From Aestuariivirga litoralis (lineage in GTDB: Bacteria; Pseudomonadota; Alphaproteobacteria; Rhizobiales; Aestuariivirgaceae): 64,000 nt of DNA. Under the pieces are notes generated by a model. That model searched no databases, was not told the origin of the DNA, and worked only from the letters and a program-made list of their open reading frames with translations. Both the position numbers and the translations under genes were made by a program. The DNA lies in assembly GCF_015714715.1 (NCBI RefSeq), contig NZ_WAHS01000002.1, forward strand, positions 930,001-994,000, in the 5' to 3' direction. This document shows, piece after piece, positions 42,423-51,464 of this stretch; position 1 is the first letter of the stretch; each line of letters starts with the position of its first letter.

Positions 42423-43119
42423 ACCCTCGACTGCCATGATCCTCGCTGCGGGCCTTGGGCTTCGCATGCGCCCGCTCACCCTCACCACGCCGAAGCCCCT
42501 GCTCATGGTAGCGGGCAAGCCGATCATCGATTACGGCGTGGACAAACTCGTCGCCGCAGGCGTCACCCGCGCACTGGTCAACAAGCATTACCTGCCCGAC
42601 CAGATCGAAACCTGGGCGCATTCCGTCACCAGCCTCAAGATGGAAGTCTCGGATGAAACCGATGCCGTGCTCGAAACCGGCGGTGGCATCGTGCGCGCAC
42701 TTCCCCGCCTCGGCGCTAATCCCTTCTATGTCCTGAACTCGGATTGCTTCTGGACAGAGCAGGGCACTCCAGCCTTGCAGCGTCTCTCCGAAGCCTGGGA
42801 TGACGCCGCGATGGATTGCCTTCTGCTCCTCTGCGATCCGCGCCAAACCACCGGCTATGACGGCGCAGGCGATTTCGCGCTCGACTCCGCAGGCCGCCTC
42901 ACCCGCCAAAAGCAGAATGCATTGGCCTATATTGGTGGCTATATAGTGCATCCCCGCCTTTTCGCGGGCACCAGCCCAGGCAAGTTTTCGATGAACATTC
43001 TGTGGGACAAGGCCATTGCTGAAGGACGCCTGTTCGGCATTGCCCATGCCGGGCATTGGCTCCATGTCGGCACCCCGGATGCCATCGACGCCGCCGAGGC
43101 CTATCTGAAACAGGCCTGA
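42412..43119 (+). CDS. murU: N-acetylmuramate-1-phosphate uridylyltransferase (MurU-like)
   Basis: 235 aa from the TTG at 42412 (GGAAG site); the ATG at 42436 would start directly at the first strand MILAAGLGLRMRPLT and leave no lead-in, so the TTG is slightly preferred. Nucleotidyltransferase motifs: KPLLMVAGKPIIDY, LETGGGIVRALP, FYVLNSDCFW and HVGTPDAIDAAE. Together with the AmgK domain encoded just upstream it should convert MurNAc to UDP-MurNAc, bypassing de novo synthesis. Confidence 0.85.
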   Translation: MATKPSTAMILAAGLGLRMRPLTLTTPKPLLMVAGKPIIDYGVDKLVAAGVTRALVNKHYLPDQIETWAHSVTSLKMEVSDETDAVLETGGGIVRALPRLGANPFYVLNSDCFWTEQGTPALQRLSEAWDDAAMDCLLLLCDPRQTTGYDGAGDFALDSAGRLTRQKQNALAYIGGYIVHPRLFAGTSPGKFSMNILWDKAIAEGRLFGIAHAGHWLHVGTPDAIDAAEAYLKQA

Positions 43120-43122
43120 TCC

Positions 43123-46116
43123 ATGGCCACGCTGCCCCGCGTTTTCACCATCGCCGCCGGCGCGAACTTCCTCGAAATCCTGGCCGAGCAAGTGCTCGCC
43201 GGCTTCCCGCTGGAGAACAGCACACTGCCACCCAGCGACTGGACAATTCTCCTGCCCACCCGCCGCGCCGTGAGCACCTTCAAAAACATCCTCCGCCAGA
43301 AGAGCGGGAAGAAAGCGCTGGTCCTGCCGCGCATCCAGCCGATCGGCGATCTCGATGAGGACCGCCTCGAAGACGGCATGGTCTCTGCCGGACTTCCGAA
43401 CGCCCTGTCCTCCATCGCCGTCACGCTGGAACTTTCGCGCCTGGCGCGCCAATGGGCCGACGAGCATCCCGAAATCGAACTCGCCCAGGAAATCGCCGCC
43501 GCCCCGGCACAATGCCTCGGCCTCGCGCGCAGCCTCGCCGATTTCGTCACCACGGTGGAAACCCAGGATGGCGATCTCTCCAAGCTGCCCGATCTCTACA
43601 ATATCGAAGAAGCCGAACACCGCGAGGCGATCATCAGCCTGCTCGAACTGCTCAGCGTTGAGCTGCCCAAGCTGCACGCGCGCGATGGCACGATGGGTGC
43701 CGCCGCCCGCCGCAGCAAGATGCTGCGCCTCGAAGCCGCGCGCATCGCATCGGGTCAGCACAAGGGCCCGATCATCGCGGCAGGTTCCACCGGCACCATC
43801 CCGGCCACGCGCGATCTGCTGGCCGCCATCTCACGTCATCCTGAAGGCGCACTCGTATTGCCGGGCCTCGATCTGCTGGCCGATGATGCCTCCTGGGCCA
43901 ACCTGCCGCAGGAACATGCGCAATTCGCGCTGAAGCAATTGCTGGACCAGTTGGAAATCCGCCGCGCCGATGTGCAACCGCTTGGGCCCAACGCAAAGCG
44001 CAACCTCCTCGCCAGCGAAATGATGCGGCCCACCGCCACAGCCGCCCTCTGGCACGAAACACTGCCCGCGCAAACCAAGGCGCTCACCGCCGCCACGCAA
44101 GACCTCTGCGAAATCGCCGCCGCCAACCGCCATGAGGAAGCGCGCAGCATCGCCCTGATCATGCGCGAAGTGCTGGAGCACAAGAACAAGCGCGCCATCC
44201 TCGTCACGCCAGACCGCGACCTCGCAACCCGCGTGACGCAGGAGCTGAAGCGCTGGAACATCAGCATCGCCGACTCCTATGGCCGCCCACTCTCGCAAGC
44301 CGGATTGGGCCTCGCACTCGATCTCTTGCTGCAAGCGCTGCTCGGCCAATTCGAAGGCGAAGACATTCTCGCCTTCCTGCGCCACCCATCTGTCACGCTG
44401 GGCATGGAGCAATCGCATTACCAACCTCTGTTGCGCCAGTTCGAACTCGCCGTGCTGCGCGGCCGCCTGGTGGATGGCCAAGGCTTCGCCGCCAATGCCA
44501 AACAAGCGCAGATCCAGCACGCGCGTGACACCCATCCGCATCCCTTACTCAAGGGCATGAGTGATGAAACCTGGCAACAACTCCAGACCCTCGCCGAGAA
44601 AATCGACGCCGTCGCCGCCCTGCGCGATGCCAAGCCACAGCCACTGGGCGAGCAGTTGAAGAAAATCACCAGCGCACTCGAACAAGCTATCACACCGGAA
44701 CTCTGGCAGGCGGAAGACAATGCACCGCTGCTGGATTTCTTCGAACAGCTGCAATCCGAATCCTGGCGTCGCTCTGCGCTCAGCATCAACGAAGCTGCCC
44801 TCATCCTGCGCGACCTCCTGCGCCAAGAAACAGCGCGCACCACATCGCAAGACCACCCGCGCCTTTCCATCCTCGGCACCCTCGAAGCCCGCCTCATCCC
44901 CACCGATGTGATGATCCTCGGCGGCCTCAATGAAGGCGTGTGGCCCCCGCAAAGCGATCCCGGCCCCTGGCTCAATCGCAACATGCGCAAGATTCTGAAC
45001 TTCCCGCAGCCGGAGCGAGACATCGGCCTCGCCGCCCATGATTTCGAGCAAGGCTTCAGCCACCCCAAATGCGTTCTCACCTGGTCGAAGCGTCTGAGCA
45101 ACGCGCCCGCTTCACCCTCGCGTTGGCTGCTGCGCCTCGATGCCGTTCTGGCCGTGGCCAAAGTCAAACGCGATCACACCGAAGCCGCACAATGGCTGGG
45201 CCTCGCCCAAAGCCTCGAGCAGCCCGATGGCACCGAGCCGCTGCAAGGCCCGATCATCAAACCCGCTTTCAACCCGCCCGTGGCCACCCGCCCCAAGCGC
45301 TTCAGCGCCACTGAAATCGAACGGCTGATCCGCAACCCCTATGCCATTTACGCGCGGCGCATTTTGAAACTCGAGCCTGTGCCCGATTTCATCTCCGCGC
45401 CCAGCCCGGCGCTGCGCGGCACGATTTTCCACGATGCAATCGGCGCATGGAATCAGGCACAGGCTTCGGGCGTGGAACTGCTGCTACAAGAAGGTGAAAA
45501 GCAATTCGCCGCTTACGGCCTTGATGCTGCGCTGAAGAGTTTCTGGGAACCGCATTTCCGCCGCGTCGCCGCCTTCCTCGTGAAGGAGGAAGAAGAGCTG
45601 AAACACGGCCTCGCCAAAATCCACGCCGAGCTGAATGGCCGCATGGATTTCGATGTGGATGGAGAAGCCCATATCCTGACAGCGCGTGCCGACCGCATTG
45701 ATGTGCTGGCCAATGGTGAAGCTCGCATCATCGATTACAAAACCGGTGAGCCGCCGTCGCCCAAGCAGGTGGATGCCGGCCTCAATCCGCAAATGACGCT
45801 GCAAGCGGCAATTCTTCTGGATAGCGGTTTCAAACCCATGAACCCGAAGGGCGTGCGCGAAGCGCTCTATGTAAAAATCGGCCGCGGCCGCGATGGAATG
45901 TGGAAAGAGTCAGCCGTTACCAAGGATGGCCCCGGCATCGAAGCGCTGGCGCAAAATCATCTCGCAGGCCTCAAGACGCTGCTGGGCTTCTATCTTCAGG
46001 AAAGCCTGCCCTATCTGCCGCGCCTGCGCAGCGAGAAGGATGATGCCGACGAGGATTACGATCACCTCTCGCGCTATCTTGAATGGCAATTGGCCGGAGA
46101 GGCGCAAAAGGAATGA
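43123..46116 (+). CDS. addB: Double-strand break repair helicase-nuclease subunit AddB
   Basis: 997 aa. An inactivated helicase-like N-terminus (WTILLPTRRAVSTFKNIL, LPRIQPIGDLDED), EARLIPTDVMILGGLNEGVWP in the middle, and a C-terminal RecB-like nuclease with LRGTIFHDAIGAW, ARADRIDVLANGEARIIDYKTGEPP. The nuclease Asp-x-Lys (DYK) is present. AddB with AddA processes DNA ends for RecA. It is coupled to addA by ATGA and starts 3 bp after murU. Confidence 0.93.
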   Translation: MATLPRVFTIAAGANFLEILAEQVLAGFPLENSTLPPSDWTILLPTRRAVSTFKNILRQKSGKKALVLPRIQPIGDLDEDRLEDGMVSAGLPNALSSIAVTLELSRLARQWADEHPEIELAQEIAAAPAQCLGLARSLADFVTTVETQDGDLSKLPDLYNIEEAEHREAIISLLELLSVELPKLHARDGTMGAAARRSKMLRLEAARIASGQHKGPIIAAGSTGTIPATRDLLAAISRHPEGALVLPGLDLLADDASWANLPQEHAQFALKQLLDQLEIRRADVQPLGPNAKRNLLASEMMRPTATAALWHETLPAQTKALTAATQDLCEIAAANRHEEARSIALIMREVLEHKNKRAILVTPDRDLATRVTQELKRWNISIADSYGRPLSQAGLGLALDLLLQALLGQFEGEDILAFLRHPSVTLGMEQSHYQPLLRQFELAVLRGRLVDGQGFAANAKQAQIQHARDTHPHPLLKGMSDETWQQLQTLAEKIDAVAALRDAKPQPLGEQLKKITSALEQAITPELWQAEDNAPLLDFFEQLQSESWRRSALSINEAALILRDLLRQETARTTSQDHPRLSILGTLEARLIPTDVMILGGLNEGVWPPQSDPGPWLNRNMRKILNFPQPERDIGLAAHDFEQGFSHPKCVLTWSKRLSNAPASPSRWLLRLDAVLAVAKVKRDHTEAAQWLGLAQSLEQPDGTEPLQGPIIKPAFNPPVATRPKRFSATEIERLIRNPYAIYARRILKLEPVPDFISAPSPALRGTIFHDAIGAWNQAQASGVELLLQEGEKQFAAYGLDAALKSFWEPHFRRVAAFLVKEEEELKHGLAKIHAELNGRMDFDVDGEAHILTARADRIDVLANGEARIIDYKTGEPPSPKQVDAGLNPQMTLQAAILLDSGFKPMNPKGVREALYVKIGRGRDGMWKESAVTKDGPGIEALAQNHLAGLKTLLGFYLQESLPYLPRLRSEKDDADEDYDHLSRYLEWQLAGEAQKE

Positions 46117-49100
46117 GCGCGTCCACGGAACCAAAAAAGCTGCTGGCCGCCACGCCGGAACAGATGCGCGCGGCTGATCCTGAACAATCCGTCTGGGTCT
46201 CGGCCAATGCCGGCTCCGGTAAAACCCATGTGCTGGTGGAGCGCGTCATTCGCCTGCTGCTTTCGGGTGCAGCGCCGGATTCGATTCTCTGCATCACCTA
46301 CACCAAGGCCGCCGCCGCAGAAATGTCGGCCCGCCTGTTCAAGCGTTTGGGTAGCTGGACGGCGATGAGTGATGCAGAGCTGGCCGAGGCCATCACGCTC
46401 ATGGGTGCCGATGGCCACGACAAAGCCGTGCTCTCCCGCGCCCGCATTCTGTTCACCGAAGCACTGGAAACGCCGGGCGGCCTCAAGATCCAGACCATCC
46501 ACGCCTTCTGCGAACGCCTGTTGCATCTGTTCCCGGTGGAGGCCGGGATCGCCCCCGGCTTCCGCGTCATGGACCAGCGTGACAGTGACGAGATGCAGGA
46601 GAACGCCACGCGCGAAGTGTTGCAGCTGGCTGAGTCGGGAACAGAACCGCAGCTTTCCGCCGCCTTCATCCATCTGGCCGACCGCTTGGGCGAAGGCCAG
46701 TTTGCTGAACTGATCAAGAGCTTTGTGGAAGCCCTGCGCAAATGGGATCAGGGCGAAGGCGAACTCACCCGCGAGACCTATGAAGCCGCGTTGAAAATTT
46801 CGCTGGGCCTCGAAAGCGGTCATAATTGGGAAGATGCGAAAGCGGCTGTGCGCCTGATCGACCGTGACGCTTACCTGCACCACGCAGAAGTGCTGAGGCC
46901 CTTCGCCCCACACCGCAATGTGAATGCCTCCATCAGCCTGACAGAGATCGCCCAGTCTGAATCGCGCGAAGCGCCGTTGTTCAAATTCTATCTCACTGAC
47001 AAGCTGGAGCCGCGCAAGGAATTGCTCGCGGTCAAAACCCGCAATGAAGTGCCGGACACCGCGTTTTTCCTGAAAGCCGAACAGGAACGGCTGCATGGCG
47101 CATTGCAGGTCGCCAAAACGCTTGAAGTCATCCACGCCAGCGCCGATGCACTCGTCCTCGCCGCCGCCATTCTCGCGCACATTGAAAATGCCAAACGCAC
47201 CAGCGGCAAATATGATTTCAACGATCTGATCAGCCGCACCGCGCGCTTGCTCGCGTCATCGCGCGCCACCCAATGGGTGCTGTATAAACTCGACGGTCAT
47301 CTCAGCCACATCTTGCTCGATGAAGCGCAGGACACTGGCCCCGATCAATGGAAAATGATTGATGCCCTCGCCACTGAATTTTTCGCCGGGCTGGCCAAGC
47401 CGCGCCCCGGCCCGCGCACTTTGTTTGTGGTGGGTGATGGCAAGCAATCGATCTATTCATTCCAGGGTGCTGATGTTTCGGCCTATGGCCAGGCGCGGCA
47501 AACGCTTGTCAAGCCCGTAGGCGCGCTGATCGAAGTGCCGCTTCTGGTTTCGTACCGCAGCACTGATGAAATCCTGAAAGCGGTGGACCAGGTATTCTCG
47601 CCAGATGGCAAGCGCGAGCACACGGCCTCGCGCAAAGATGATCTGGGCATTGTTGAAATCCAGCCGCTGGTCGAGGCCGATGACAGAGCCGATGACGAAC
47701 CTTGGACCAAGCCGGTGGACCGTCCGCCCGCCTCATCACCCCAGCGCAAATTGGCTGCGCGTATCGCGGAGAAAATCGCCAGTTGGCTTGATCCGCAGCA
47801 CCCACGCAAACTGGCGGGGCAAAACCGCGCGGTACAGGCCGGGGACATTCTGATCCTGTTCCGCTCACGCGGCCCGCTGTTCCGCATGGTGCTGGCCGAA
47901 TTGCGCGGCCGTGATGTGCCGGTGGCGGGTGCAGACCGGTTGAACCTTTTGCAATCCCTCATCGTGCAGGATGTGCAGATGCTGCTGCATTGGCTGCTGC
48001 TGCCGGAAGACGATCACGCGCTCGCAGTGATTCTGAAAAGCCCGCTGGTGCCAAAGCCGCTCACCGAAGAAGAACTGTTCCTCCTCGCTTATGGCCGCGA
48101 GAGCCAGCGCCTCTATGATCGCCTGCAAGGTGAAAATCGCATCTGGCTCGACACGCTTCTCAGCAGCGTGGCCACCGAAACACCTTTCGCGTTGATGTCA
48201 TCCATCCTGGATAAATCGCGAAAAGCCATCATGGCGCGCCTCGGCACCGAAGCCATCGAAGCCAGTGATGCCATGCTTGATCTGGCACTTGATCACGAGC
48301 GCGACCACGGCCCCAGTCTGTTTGGTTTTCTGCGCTGGTTCGCCTCCACCGAAACTACCATTCGCCGCGAGCTGGAACAGGATGCCGGCGAAGTGCGCCT
48401 GATGACGGTGCATGGCGCCAAAGGCCTTGAAGCGCCCATCGTCATCCTGGCCGATGCGCGCGCGCAAGGCGGCGGATCGAAAAGCAAACAGGTGGTCCTC
48501 GCCGCACCGGGCACCGCCGCGCTGCCGCGTTTGGCAGGGCTGCCTGTTTGGATTCCCTCCGGTTCCAAACCTTCTCTGCCCTCGCTGCAAGACTGGCTGG
48601 CGTTCGATGAAACCAAACAGCAGCTCGAAAACGAGCGCCTTCTCTATGTCGCCATGACGCGCGCCGCCGATGAACTTTACGTCTTCGGCCATGCGCGGAA
48701 GACAAGAGATGATGGAACGTGGTGGAGTACCCTGACGCAAAAACTCGGTGACCCCACGCCGGAGAATCCGGTCCGGTTAGGCGCTGCCGATGTGCATCTC
48801 GAAGCCGGTACGACGGCCAGCAAGGGCGGCACCGTGCTTCCCGCTTGGATGAAGGCCGCTGTGTTGAGTGAATCTGCTCCACGCCCGATGGGTCTCACCG
48901 AGGCGGTTGTGGGCGAGAAAAACTACGACCCCGCCGCCGCCAAGCGCGGCCGCGCGCTGCATCGTCTGCTGGAAGAACTGGCAGATGTGCCTGCTGCTGA
49001 AAGATTGGCCTTGGCGAAGAGCCGCGCCGCCAAGCTGGGTCTCACCGAAGCTACCGCAACCGCTACAGCCACCTCCCTTTTGGCTAGCGAAATGCAACAA

Positions 49101-49400
49101 TTCCTCACCGAAAGCAGCCGCGGCGAGGTCGATATTGCAGGCGAATTACCGGATGGAAGAGAAGTATCGGGCCGCATCGACCGCCTCACTATAGAGCCGG
49201 AAGGCATTTGGATTCTGGACTACAAAACTGACCGCACCAAGGCGCATGCATCTGATTATGCAAAGCAATTGGCAGGATACACGGCGCTCTTGCAAGTCGC
49301 CTATCCCGGCCGCCCCATCACGGCAGCAATCTTCTGGACTGAAACGGCCCGCCTGGAAATCCTGCCTGCATTGCACACAAGTGCTAGCGTCCATACTTGA
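46113..49400 (+). CDS. addA: Double-strand break repair helicase AddA
   Basis: 1095 aa from the ATG at 46113 (AAAAGGA site; ATGA overlap with addB). UvrD-type helicase motifs: [20 protein letters not shown] (motif I), [16 protein letters not shown] (Ia), [13 protein letters not shown] (II), [16 protein letters not shown] (III), [18 protein letters not shown] (V) and [18 protein letters not shown] (VI). The C-terminal nuclease has the RIDRLTIEP and ILDYKTDR motifs. It works as a heterodimer with AddB. Confidence 0.93.
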   Translation: MSASTEPKKLLAATPEQMRAADPEQSVWVSANAGSGKTHVLVERVIRLLLSGAAPDSILCITYTKAAAAEMSARLFKRLGSWTAMSDAELAEAITLMGADGHDKAVLSRARILFTEALETPGGLKIQTIHAFCERLLHLFPVEAGIAPGFRVMDQRDSDEMQENATREVLQLAESGTEPQLSAAFIHLADRLGEGQFAELIKSFVEALRKWDQGEGELTRETYEAALKISLGLESGHNWEDAKAAVRLIDRDAYLHHAEVLRPFAPHRNVNASISLTEIAQSESREAPLFKFYLTDKLEPRKELLAVKTRNEVPDTAFFLKAEQERLHGALQVAKTLEVIHASADALVLAAAILAHIENAKRTSGKYDFNDLISRTARLLASSRATQWVLYKLDGHLSHILLDEAQDTGPDQWKMIDALATEFFAGLAKPRPGPRTLFVVGDGKQSIYSFQGADVSAYGQARQTLVKPVGALIEVPLLVSYRSTDEILKAVDQVFSPDGKREHTASRKDDLGIVEIQPLVEADDRADDEPWTKPVDRPPASSPQRKLAARIAEKIASWLDPQHPRKLAGQNRAVQAGDILILFRSRGPLFRMVLAELRGRDVPVAGADRLNLLQSLIVQDVQMLLHWLLLPEDDHALAVILKSPLVPKPLTEEELFLLAYGRESQRLYDRLQGENRIWLDTLLSSVATETPFALMSSILDKSRKAIMARLGTEAIEASDAMLDLALDHERDHGPSLFGFLRWFASTETTIRRELEQDAGEVRLMTVHGAKGLEAPIVILADARAQGGGSKSKQVVLAAPGTAALPRLAGLPVWIPSGSKPSLPSLQDWLAFDETKQQLENERLLYVAMTRAADELYVFGHARKTRDDGTWWSTLTQKLGDPTPENPVRLGAADVHLEAGTTASKGGTVLPAWMKAAVLSESAPRPMGLTEAVVGEKNYDPAAAKRGRALHRLLEELADVPAAERLALAKSRAAKLGLTEATATATATSLLASEMQQFLTESSRGEVDIAGELPDGREVSGRIDRLTIEPEGIWILDYKTDRTKAHASDYAKQLAGYTALLQVAYPGRPITAAIFWTETARLEILPALHTSASVHT

Positions 49401-49459
49401 CGCCACCCCCCACTAATCCTACCTGTACACTCCAAGTTACAGATTCCAGGAGCAATGCC

Positions 49460-49780
49460 ATGACCACCCACAAAGTCACCGATGCCACCTTCGCCGCCGA
49501 AGTGCTGAATTCCACCACCCCGGTCGTCGTTGATTTCTGGGCAGAATGGTGCGGCCCTTGCAAAATGATCGGCCCGTCCCTCGAAGAAATCGCCAAGGAA
49601 CTCGGCCCGCGCGCCAAGATCGTCAAGGTCAACATTGACGAAAATCCGGGTGCCCCTTCGCAATATGGCGTGCGCTCGATCCCCACTTTGATGGTGTTCA
49701 AGGACGGCAAGCTGGCCTCCACCCAGGTCGGTGCCGGCCCCAAGAATGCGCTGAAAAACTGGATTGAATCAGCGATCTAA
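49460..49780 (+). CDS. trxA: Thioredoxin
   Basis: 106 aa. The ATG at 49460 follows CCAGGAGCAA. The active site [13 protein letters not shown], the cis-Pro loop [10 protein letters not shown] and the usual length are all canonical. Cytoplasmic disulfide reductase. Its 3' end overlaps the convergent folC end by 4 bp. Confidence 0.95.
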   Translation: MTTHKVTDATFAAEVLNSTTPVVVDFWAEWCGPCKMIGPSLEEIAKELGPRAKIVKVNIDENPGAPSQYGVRSIPTLMVFKDGKLASTQVGAGPKNALKNWIESAI

Positions 49781-51084
49781 CGCTTCGCCGCACCACTGAT
49801 GGCGGAGGCTTCTTCGCCGGAATGAAGTGCCAAAACATGGCCCGCCAGATAGAGCGAGCCGCAAATCAGAAGTCGTGGAGCAGGATGCGATAAGCAGGCC
49901 TGCTCCACGGCGTTTTGGATGGACGTTGCGGTGGAGGCCTTGAGCCCTTCCTTACGCGCTACTTCCGCCAATTCTTCTGCCGATATCGCATTGATCTCAT
50001 CCGGAATGGTGATCGCAATCACCTCCTCTGCCAGCCCTTTGAAGTGGCTGATAAAGGCGCCGGAAATCTTGGTGTTGAGCATGCCCCAGATCAGCACCAG
50101 CGGCTTCTTCGGCATGTCCCGCATGGCCTGTGCAACCATCGGTCCAGCAGGCCCATTATGCCCGCCATCAAGCCAGATTTCGGCACCATTCGCTGAAAGA
50201 TAACCCGACCCAAGTTTCTGCATCCGCGCGGGCCAAGTGACAGATTTCAATCCGACCGCAATTGCCTCCTCGGTGATGCGGTCATCCTTCAGCGCGCGAA
50301 GCGCCGCAATCGCATTCCCGGCATTGTCGATCTGATGCGGCCCGGCAAGCGCGGGTAATGGCAAATCCAACAATCCATTCTCGTCCTGGAACACGAGGCG
50401 GCCGTGTTGCGTGAAACTCTGCCAGTCCTGATTGGCGACAGTGATTGGCGCGCCGATCTTCTCTGCAACGCGCTCGATCTCATCGCGTACATTCGGTTCA
50501 TTGACACCCAGCACACCAAGGACACCACGTTTCAGAATCCCCGCCTTTTCGCGTGCGATCTCCTCAATCGTATCACCCAAATACTGCTGATGGTCGAGAC
50601 CGATGGAGGTGATGACAGTGACGGCAGGTTTGTCGATCACATTGGTCGCATCGAGGCGGCCGCCGAGGCCCACTTCCAGCAGCAGATAGTCTGCTGCTGT
50701 TCGTGAATACGCCAGGAAAGCCGCAGCCGTAGTGATCTCGAAGAAGGTGATCGGCTCTTTGCCATTCGCCGCTTCACATTCTTCCAGCAAGGCAACCAGC
50801 GCCGGTTCCGAAATCAATTCGCCAGCGAGACGGATGCGTTCGTGGAAACGCACCAGATGTGGTGAAGTATAAGTGTGAACCTTGCATCCCGCCGCTTCCA
50901 GCATCGCACGCGCCATGGCGAGGGTTGAGCCCTTGCCATTGGTGCCAGCAATGTGGATCACTGGCGGTAGCTTGCGCTCCGGATGGTCGAGCCTCTCAAG
51001 TAGCCGCTCCATCCGCGTCAGTGACAGATCAATGATTTTGGGATGCAGCTCCAGAAGCCGCATCAGGATGGCATCACTGCGCAT
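49777..51084 (-). CDS. folC: Folylpolyglutamate/dihydrofolate synthase
   Basis: 435 aa. Mur-ligase-type motifs: [21 protein letters not shown] (P-loop), [53 protein letters not shown] and [12 protein letters not shown]. It adds glutamates to folates (and may attach glutamate to dihydropteroate). The start overlaps the NTF2-like gene by 11 bp. In many alphaproteobacteria folC directly follows accD; here two catabolic genes lie between. Confidence 0.93.
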   Translation of the reverse strand: MRSDAILMRLLELHPKIIDLSLTRMERLLERLDHPERKLPPVIHIAGTNGKGSTLAMARAMLEAAGCKVHTYTSPHLVRFHERIRLAGELISEPALVALLEECEAANGKEPITFFEITTAAAFLAYSRTAADYLLLEVGLGGRLDATNVIDKPAVTVITSIGLDHQQYLGDTIEEIAREKAGILKRGVLGVLGVNEPNVRDEIERVAEKIGAPITVANQDWQSFTQHGRLVFQDENGLLDLPLPALAGPHQIDNAGNAIAALRALKDDRITEEAIAVGLKSVTWPARMQKLGSGYLSANGAEIWLDGGHNGPAGPMVAQAMRDMPKKPLVLIWGMLNTKISGAFISHFKGLAEEVIAITIPDEINAISAEELAEVARKEGLKASTATSIQNAVEQACLSHPAPRLLICGSLYLAGHVLALHSGEEASAISGAAKR

Positions 51085-51460
51085 TGTAAGCTTTGTCGTT
51101 CGCGTGATCGTAGAACGCCTTCATCGCGATTTGCCATTTTTCATCATGTCTGATGAGTGTCAGGTAATCAGTCCATGTCGTGCCGAAGCAATCATCTGTG
51201 AGTTTGACAATCGCAATGTCGCCCGTGACGTCAACCATCGAGATGGTAAGAGGGAAGTCCGCTCCAACAGGCAGTTTCGGCTCCGGCTTTATCGCTTCCA
51301 CAAATTCGTCACGCGGCATGAACTCATAGTGCCCATTGTAATGCCCCGCCTGCATGCACAGCGGGTGCATGGCCCCCTTTAGCCGGTCATACTGCCCATA
51401 GATCATGCCCTGGAGATAGTCGTTTACAACAGCTTCGATAGCTTCGCGCTCGTTGCTCAT
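51074..51460 (-). CDS. NTF2-like/lumazine-binding-fold protein
   Basis: 128 aa from the ATG at 51460. The cone-shaped NTF2 fold pattern is visible: IEAVVNDYLQGMIYGQYDRL, MHPLCMQAGHYNGHYEFMP, RDEFVEAI, then beta strands ending WTDYLTLIRHDEKWQIAMKAF. Family members bind small ligands or act as isomerase-like enzymes. It begins 4 bp after the dehydrogenase/GcvT gene and overlaps folC by 11 bp. A role with the upstream demethylase is inferred from position only. Confidence 0.7.
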   Translation of the reverse strand: MSNEREAIEAVVNDYLQGMIYGQYDRLKGAMHPLCMQAGHYNGHYEFMPRDEFVEAIKPEPKLPVGADFPLTISMVDVTGDIAIVKLTDDCFGTTWTDYLTLIRHDEKWQIAMKAFYDHANDKAYNAQ

Positions 51461-51464
51461 TTTA

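Noticed and set aside
42370-43761. 463-codon minus-strand frame opposite murU and addB
   Set aside because: A shadow of GC-rich third positions in well-supported plus-strand genes.
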